NCBI RefSeq assembly: GCF_900177795.1
Contig: NZ_FXWJ01000006.1
Span: 62,001 to 126,000, forward strand
Reading direction: 5' to 3'
Length of the DNA: 64,000 nt
Origin: Plantibacter elymi (nom. nud.)
Lineage (GTDB): Bacteria > Actinomycetota > Actinomycetes > Actinomycetales > Microbacteriaceae
In this document: in pieces, positions 59,441 to 64,000 of the stretch
How the letters are laid out: every line of letters begins with the position of its first letter
How positions within the stretch are numbered: the stretch's first letter is position 1
The notes under the pieces: generated by a model
Database searches by the model: none
Seen by the model: the letters and a program-made list of their open reading frames with translations, nothing else
What the model was told of the DNA's origin: nothing
Made by a program: the position numbers and the translations under genes

Positions 59441-60547
59441 TCAGGCAGGCAGGGGAGCGGACTCGCGGACGACGAGATGCGGCTCGAGCGTGCGGGTGAC
59501 ATGCTCGTGCGCCGCGCGGTCGGCGCCCAGCTCGGCCAGGAGGATCTCGACGGCCACGCGCCCGAGTTCGTCCTTCGGCTGCTCGACCGTGGTGAGCGGC
59601 ACCCGCCCGTCGGCCGCGAGCGCGAGATCGCCGTAGCCGACCACCGACACCTCGTCGGGCACCGCGAGGCCGCCGTCGTTCAGTCCCCTGATGACGCCGA
59701 GTGCGAGCTGGTCGTTCGTGCAGAACACGCCGGTCGGACGCGGTGTCCGCGCCGCGATCCGACGACCTGCGATGCGGCCCGCGTCGACGGTCATCTCGTC
59801 CACGGTGACCTCGCGGAGGTCGTCGGGGTCGAGACCGGCCGCGATGAACGCGTTCCGGGCACCCTCGCGTCGATCGGCGCACTGCGGGATCGCCACGTCG
59901 CCGTTCACGAGCACGATCCCTGGACCGGGTGTCGCGGCACGCTTCGCCGTTCGGGGCACGTCATGCACGACGTGCCCCGAGGGCTGAGGAGTGCCGTCAC
60001 CGCCGTGCCGCCGTGTCGCGAGCAGGTGGGCGACCGCCAGCTCCCCGCCGTGCACGTCGTCGATCGCGACGGAACAGCCGGTGCCCTCGGGGGCGGTGCG
60101 GTCCATGAGCACGAGGCGGCTACCGACCCGTCGCAGCTGGGCCAGTCGGGAGGCGTCGGCCGTCAGCGGAGCGACGAGTGCGCCGGCCGCCCGGTGCTCG
60201 GCGAGCATCTCGAAGTGCCGGAGTTCGAGGTCCGGATCGTCGTGGCTCACGCAGAGTGCGACCGTGTAGCCGTGTTCGGCTGCGGCCTCGGTGACCCCGC
60301 GGGCGATCGCCGAGTAGAACGGGTTCGCGATGTCGGGGATGACGAGACCGATGAGCCGGTTCGTGCCCTGCCGCAGGGTGGCGGCGGCGCGGTTGGGGAC
60401 GAAGTCGAGCTCCTCGATCGCCGCGAGGACACGCTCACGCGTGGCGGGGGCGACGATCTCGGGGCGGTTGAGCGTGTTGGAGACGGTCGCGTTCGAGACG
60501 CCGGCGAGTCTGGCGACGGCGGCGAACCCGATGTCGTGCTTCGCCAT
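59441..60547 (-). CDS. LacI-family transcriptional regulator with in-frame insertion
   Basis: A 368-residue regulator: HTH GFAAVARLAGVSNATVSNTLNRPE (core VARLAGVSNATVSNTLN), hinge DFVPNRAAATLRQG, and a periplasmic-binding-protein-like ligand domain (LIGLVIPDIANPFYSAIARG, VPDEVSVVGYGDLALA, TTVEQPKDELGRVAVE). The family is usually 330-345 residues; the excess lies at about residues 177-208 (RRHGGDGTPQPSGHVVHDVP), coded in part by a degenerate family C element. It begins at the ATG at 60547 with GGAGGG upstream. Its likely operator is the perfect palindrome before the isomerase gene. Confidence 0.88.
   Translation of the reverse strand: MAKHDIGFAAVARLAGVSNATVSNTLNRPEIVAPATRERVLAAIEELDFVPNRAAATLRQGTNRLIGLVIPDIANPFYSAIARGVTEAAAEHGYTVALCVSHDDPDLELRHFEMLAEHRAAGALVAPLTADASRLAQLRRVGSRLVLMDRTAPEGTGCSVAIDDVHGGELAVAHLLATRRHGGDGTPQPSGHVVHDVPRTAKRAATPGPGIVLVNGDVAIPQCADRREGARNAFIAAGLDPDDLREVTVDEMTVDAGRIAGRRIAARTPRPTGVFCTNDQLALGVIRGLNDGGLAVPDEVSVVGYGDLALAADGRVPLTTVEQPKDELGRVAVEILLAELGADRAAHEHVTRTLEPHLVVRESAPLPA
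59931..59984. repeat. Degenerate family C element inside the LacI gene (C4)
   Basis: GTCGCGGCACGCTTCGCC followed by CGGGGCACGTCATGCACG and ACGTGCCCCGAGGGC. It matches the core of C3 (CACGGCACGCCTTGCATCACGTGCCGCGAG) in part. Confidence 0.55.
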
Positions 60548-60580
60548 GCTGCCCTCCGGTTCCTCTCCGAGCGTACCCGT

Positions 60581-60662
60581 CCCCAACTCAGGACGGCCGC
60601 GGCGTGTCGGCCGCGTCAGCCGGTCAGCAGGCGCGACACGCGGCTCGTGTCCTGAGTTGGGG
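60581..60662. repeat. Family A palindromic element, copy A6
   Basis: CCCCAACTCAGGAC to GTCCTGAGTTGGGG, with an inner GGCGTGTCGGCCGCG / GCGCGACACGCGG dyad. Between the start of the LacI gene and the aldo/keto reductase stop. Confidence 0.85.
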
Positions 60663-60687
60663 AAGGTGGGTATGGCGGAGGCGACCG

Positions 60688-61617
60688 CTACGGGAGGGTG
60701 TGTCCCGCGGCGGTGAAGAGGCGGTACCACTCCTCGCGCGACAGCGTCACATCGGAACCCGAGGCCGCCTCCTGGACGCGCGACGGCTTGGTGGTGCCGA
60801 GCACGACCTGGATGTTCGCGGGGTGCCGGGTGATCCACGCGGTCGCGATGCCGGACGGCGTCACGCCGTGTGCGGCTGCGAGCTCGTCGAGCACGTCGTT
60901 CAGCTCCGCGTAGTGCTCGCGGTCGCCGATGAAGACGCCCGTGAAGAAGCCGGCCTGGAACGGCGACCACGCCTGCAGGGTCATGCCGGTCAGGCGGCTG
61001 TAGTCGAGCATGCCGTTGTCGCGGTCGATCGACTGGTCGAGGCCGGCCATGTTCGCGGCGACGCCCGACGCGATGATCGGGGCGTGGGTGATGCTCAGCT
61101 GCACCTGGTTCACGATGAGCGGCTGCTCGACGGAGCCTTTCAGCAGCTCGACCTGCGCCGGCGTGTGGTTCGAGACGCCGAAGTTCCGGACCTTGCCCGC
61201 GGCCTGCAGGGTGTCGAACGCCGACGCGACCTCTTCCGGCTCGACGAGGCTGTCGGGGCGGTGCAGGAGCAGGAGGTCGAGGTAGTCCGTCTTGAGGGCC
61301 GCGAGCGACTCGTCGACGGTGCGGAGGATGTGCTCCTCCGAGAAGTCGAAGAAGCCCGTGCGGATGCCGACCTTCGACTGGATGAGCACCTGCTCGCGTT
61401 CGGCGGCGGTGAGGGTGACGGCGTCGCCGAAGCGACGCTCGCACCCGTGACGCTCCGAGCCGTAGATGTCGGCGTGGTCGAACACGGTGACGCCTGCGTC
61501 GCGTGCGGTGTGGAACAGAGTGCGGATGGCCTCGTCGTCGAGGGCCTCGATCCGCATGAGGCCGAGGACGATGCTGGACGCGGTCAGGTCGGTCTGGGGC
61601 AGGGGGATGGTCTTCAT
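60688..61617 (-). CDS. Aldo/keto reductase
   Basis: A 309-residue AKR: the catalytic Asp and Tyr are in VTVFDHADIYGSERHGCE, the lysine in REQVLIQSKVGIR, and the histidine in DYLDLLLLHRPDSLV, with FGVSNHTPAQVELL after it. The sequence is close to the YdhF-type NADPH reductases. Its substrate is unknown; reduction of lactaldehyde or another aldehyde from sugar breakdown is conceivable given the surrounding sugar genes. It is divergent from the PLDc_N gene with 48 bp between the starts. Confidence 0.87.
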   Translation of the reverse strand: MKTIPLPQTDLTASSIVLGLMRIEALDDEAIRTLFHTARDAGVTVFDHADIYGSERHGCERRFGDAVTLTAAEREQVLIQSKVGIRTGFFDFSEEHILRTVDESLAALKTDYLDLLLLHRPDSLVEPEEVASAFDTLQAAGKVRNFGVSNHTPAQVELLKGSVEQPLIVNQVQLSITHAPIIASGVAANMAGLDQSIDRDNGMLDYSRLTGMTLQAWSPFQAGFFTGVFIGDREHYAELNDVLDELAAAHGVTPSGIATAWITRHPANIQVVLGTTKPSRVQEAASGSDVTLSREEWYRLFTAAGHTLP

Positions 61618-61665
61618 CCGACCATCCTGGCCGAACCCACCGGTGGTCTGCCTAGGATTGACGAC

Positions 61666-62094
61666 ATGTTCGTGTTGTCGTTGCTGCTCATCGTCCTCAC
61701 GATCATCGCGCTCATCGACGTGGTGGGTCAGCCCGAGCCCGTCGTGCGCAACCTGCCCAAGATCGTGTGGGTGCTGCTCATCGTCTTCATCCCGCTCATC
61801 GGCGTCGCCCTGTGGTTCCTGCTCGGCAAGGACTGGTCGACGAGCCGGATCAAGCTCCCCGAGCGCCGTGGCCGGAAGCAGTCGCGGACGTCAGGCTCGT
61901 GGGGCCCGGGTCGCGGCTCCTCGTCGCCCGCGACGCCCTCGCAGTCGCAGCCCGACCGCGCCGTCAGCAGCACAGAGGAGCAGCTCGCGGCCCTCGAGCG
62001 CGAGATCCAGGCCGCCGAGGACGCCGAGCGTATCCGCAAGCTCGAGCTGGAGATGAAGCGCGCCGATCCCGACGCCGACGACGAACGCTCCTGA
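61666..62094 (+). CDS. PLDc_N-type membrane protein
   Basis: A 142-residue protein: FVLSLLLIVLTIIALIDVV is the first hydrophobic helix, PKIVWVLLIVFIPLIGVALWFLLGKDW the second, matching the phospholipase D N-terminal (PLDc_N) transmembrane domain that also occurs alone. The remaining part is a Ser/Pro/Gly-rich linker and then a predicted coiled coil with Glu/Ala/Lys heptads (EEQLAALEREIQAAEDAERI). ATG at 61666, without the much longer upstream open frame. It is divergent from the aldo/keto reductase. Confidence 0.8.
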   Translation: MFVLSLLLIVLTIIALIDVVGQPEPVVRNLPKIVWVLLIVFIPLIGVALWFLLGKDWSTSRIKLPERRGRKQSRTSGSWGPGRGSSSPATPSQSQPDRAVSSTEEQLAALEREIQAAEDAERIRKLELEMKRADPDADDERS

Positions 62095-62114
62095 CGATGA
62101 ACTCCCGTCACGAC

Positions 62115-62208
62115 CCACTGCCCTAACTCAGGACGCCGTCGGCGTGTCGGCGGTGGCGCGGGCCCTGGCGGGGCGACGCGCCGAGCCGCTCCTGAGTTAG
62201 GGCAGTGG
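62115..62208. repeat. Family A palindromic element, copy A7 (largest arms)
   Basis: CCACTGCCCTAACTCAGGA and TCCTGAGTTAGGGCAGTGG are perfect 19-bp inverted arms around a 56-bp centre with GGCGTGTCGGCGG and GCGACGCGCCG. Between convergent genes. Confidence 0.85.
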
Positions 62209-62232
62209 TGGTTCGGTTGGTGCGGGTGACTC

Positions 62233-63294
62233 CTAGAAGTCGTACTTGTCGATGTTCGACGCGTCGAAGGTGGTCGGCGGGCCGACGATGACGGTGCCGT
62301 CGGCGCCGACCTCGCGCTCACCGAGGTCGCCGGCCTCGAAGGTGTCGCCCTCCTTGCCGGTGATCGTGCCCTCCGCCAACGCCTTGCCGGCGAACGCGGC
62401 GACGTAGCCGAGCTGAGCCGGGTCCCACAGCGCGAACGCGGTGACGGTGCCGTCCTTCACGAACGGACGCATCTCGTTCGGGAGGCCGAGGCCGGTCAGC
62501 GCGACCTTGCCCTTGTACTCCGAGGTGGAGAGGTAGCGGGCGGTCGCGGCGATGCCGACCGTCGTGGGCGAGATGATGCCCTTGAGGTTCGGGTGCGCCT
62601 GGAGCAGACCCTGGGCCTCCTGGAACGACTTCGTGTCGTCGTCGTCGCCGTAGACCTTCGCGACGAGCTTGATGTCCTTGTAGTCCGGGTTGGAGGCGAG
62701 CTCCTCCTCCATGTACTTGATCCACTCGTTCTGGTTCGTCGCGTTGGCCGTGGCCGAGAGGATCGCGATCTCGCCCGAGCCACCGATCTGCTCCGAGATG
62801 AGCTTCGTCTGGATCAGGGCGACGTCTTTGGCGACGACCTGGGAGATGAAGACGTCGCGGCAGTCCTTGCTGGTGTCGGAGTCGAACGCGACGATCTTCG
62901 CGCCGCCGTCACGGGCCTCCTTGAGGGCGGGGCAGACGGCGTCGGGGTCGTTCGCCGCGATGACGATGACGTTCGTGCCGGCCTGGGTCTCGGCGTTGAT
63001 GAACGACACCTGGCTGGACGCGCTCGCCTCGAGCGGGCCGACGACCTCGGTGGCGCTGAAGCCGGCCGCCTTCGCGCCGTCCTTGCCGCCGCCGAGCACG
63101 ACGTCGGTGTACGGGTTGTTGAGCTGCTTGGGGATGAAGGTGATGCTCTCCGCGGCACCGCCGCCGCCACCTGATCCCGCGGAGTCGCCGGTGGCGCACC
63201 CCGTCGCGATGAGTGCGAGGGAGGCTGCTGCGGCGATGAGGGCCGCTGCGCGACGGGCCGAACGGCCTGCTGCGCGGTTTCGAATCGACTGCAT
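62233..63294 (-). CDS. rhaS: Rhamnose ABC transporter, substrate-binding lipoprotein
   Basis: A 353-residue lipoprotein; the lipobox is ALIATGC with lipidated Cys33. The mature part is a periplasmic-binding type I fold: IAANDPDAVCPALKEARDGGAKIVAFDSDT, SEQIGGSGEIAILSATANATNQNEWIKYM, and ALWDPAQLGYVAAFAGKAL. The SATANATNQN stretch with DPDAxCPALxxARD matches the rhamnose-binding RhaS group. The RBS AAAGGA lies before the ATG. The permease gene is upstream in the same direction, and its stop is 70 bp from the rhaS start. Import of L-rhamnose fits the rhaI, rhaM, rhaB and rhaD genes further left. Confidence 0.9.
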   Translation of the reverse strand: MQSIRNRAAGRSARRAAALIAAAASLALIATGCATGDSAGSGGGGGAAESITFIPKQLNNPYTDVVLGGGKDGAKAAGFSATEVVGPLEASASSQVSFINAETQAGTNVIVIAANDPDAVCPALKEARDGGAKIVAFDSDTSKDCRDVFISQVVAKDVALIQTKLISEQIGGSGEIAILSATANATNQNEWIKYMEEELASNPDYKDIKLVAKVYGDDDDTKSFQEAQGLLQAHPNLKGIISPTTVGIAATARYLSTSEYKGKVALTGLGLPNEMRPFVKDGTVTAFALWDPAQLGYVAAFAGKALAEGTITGKEGDTFEAGDLGEREVGADGTVIVGPPTTFDASNIDKYDF

Positions 63295-63364
63295 TGTCTG
63301 TTCCTTTCTGGATACGCCTGGTGCTGTGGCGTGGGGTGCCCCGAGGGCTGCGCCGATCGGGAGA

Positions 63365-64000
63365 TCAGTGCTGGGGCAGGCTGCGTCGGATCCGTCGGTG
63401 GTGGTTCCACTGCTTGACGGATTCGAAGATACTGGGGCCGACCACCGAGGCGATCAGCAGGGTCCCGGTCACGATGATGAGAACGACGTCGGAGACGCGG
63501 CCGAGCCGGAGCGCGTAGTTGATGGTGCCGATGAGCAGCACGCCCGCGACGACACCCGGGATGGAGCCCTTGCCACCGAAGATCGAGACGCCGCCGAGGA
63601 GTACGGCCGCGATGACGGCGAGTTCGAGCCCGGAGGCGTTGTCGCTGCGGGCGCTCGAGTAGCGGAGCGTCCAGAACACCCCCGCGAGGGCGGAGACGCC
63701 GCCGGTCGCGACGTAGAGCCAGAACTTCGAGCGGGCTACCTTGATGCCGACGAAACTCGCGGCCTCCGTGCTGTATCCGAGCGCGTACAGCCCGCGGCCG
63801 AACGGGGTCAGGTGCAGGACGACCCCGAAGGCGAGCACGACGACGAGGACCCCGACCATGACCACGGGGATGCCGGTCGAGCCGATCTTCGACGTGAAGA
63901 ACGCGGTGAGCTCGGGCGGGAAGTTCGCGACCGCGTTGTCGCCGATGACGACGAGTGCGAGGCCGCGGAACAGCGCGAGCGTGCCGATCGTCACCGCGAG
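63365..64000 (-). CDS. Sugar ABC transporter permease, probable rhamnose (5' end cut by window)
   Basis: The C-terminal 211 residues of a RbsC/RhaQ-type permease, open to the right edge. It contains TIGTLALFRGLALVVIGDNAV, VLHLTPFGRGLYALGYSTEAA, ARSKFWLYVATGGVSALAGV and ELAVIAAVLLGGVSIFGGKGSIPG; the last is the conserved loop (xxEAAxxxGGxSxxGGxGxxxG) that contacts the ATPase. Since rhaS lies 70 bp downstream it is most likely one of the two rhamnose permeases (RhaP or RhaQ). The rest of the operon, including the ATPase, should be to the right of the window. Confidence 0.85.
   Translation of the reverse strand, partial: LAVTIGTLALFRGLALVVIGDNAVANFPPELTAFFTSKIGSTGIPVVMVGVLVVVLAFGVVLHLTPFGRGLYALGYSTEAASFVGIKVARSKFWLYVATGGVSALAGVFWTLRYSSARSDNASGLELAVIAAVLLGGVSIFGGKGSIPGVVAGVLLIGTINYALRLGRVSDVVLIIVTGTLLIASVVGPSIFESVKQWNHHRRIRRSLPQH

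Overview
The window is 64 kb of high-GC actinobacterial chromosome. The heme genes with hemQ (coproporphyrin-dependent route), the ferrochelatase with extra C-terminal cysteines, GTG starts, ATGA gene overlaps and TANNNT-like -10 boxes fit Actinomycetota. The rhamnose, polyol and propionate gene content and the dispersed CTTCGACAAGCTCAG repeats suggest a member of the Microbacteriaceae; this is inference, since no rRNA or tRNA gene is visible here.

Layout. 1-6.6 kb: a truncated GNAT gene divergent from a tight heme operon (hemQ-cpfC-hemC-hemD-hemB-hemL). 6.7-14 kb: small membrane proteins, a quinone reductase/acrylyl-CoA reductase, a two-gene ABC exporter, L-lactate dehydrogenase, an SRPBCC protein and TrhO. 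14-23 kb: a beta-oxidation-like operon (thiolase, HSD10-type SDR, enoyl-CoA hydratase, HSDL2-type SDR), an XRE regulator and the methylcitrate cycle genes prpD-prpB-prpC, a plausible route from branched acyl-CoA to propionyl-CoA to pyruvate and succinate. 23-30 kb: three large secreted proteins built from related Ig-like repeats, with a DUF3060 lipoprotein and a hotdog thioesterase between them. 30-40 kb: AlkA-type glycosylase, COG1233 oxidoreductase, bifunctional proline dehydrogenase/P5C dehydrogenase, GntR and Lrp regulators, a DDAH-like hydrolase and a Ppm1-like glycosyltransferase. 40-64 kb: a carbohydrate region with L-lactate oxidase plus an LldR-like regulator, rhaB and a fused rhamnulose-1-P aldolase/dehydrogenase, a DeoR regulator, a polyol-type SDR and MFS permease, TetR plus chloroperoxidase-like hydrolase, rhaI and rhaM, an L-arabinose/L-fucose isomerase-like protein with a LacI regulator, and at the right edge the rhamnose ABC binding protein and a permease cut by the window end.

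The rhamnose genes are scattered in three blocks but form one pathway: ABC import (RhaS), RhaM mutarotation, RhaI isomerisation, RhaB phosphorylation, then cleavage and lactaldehyde oxidation by the fusion enzyme. The L-lactate formed could be taken by the LldD-type oxidase, whose operon carries both an LldR-type site and a rhamnose-like palindrome.

The most distinctive non-coding content is three families of dispersed palindromic elements: A, about 80 bp with CCCAACTCAGGA...TCCTGAGTTGGG ends, seven copies; B, CTTCGACAAGCTCAG-type, many copies, some in tandem; and C, about 60 bp with GCACGTGCC ends, three clear copies and one degenerate. Family A is only intergenic. Families B and C appear also inside or at the end of four coding sequences, where they read through in frame. 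No CRISPR array, prophage, insertion sequence or RNA gene was found.
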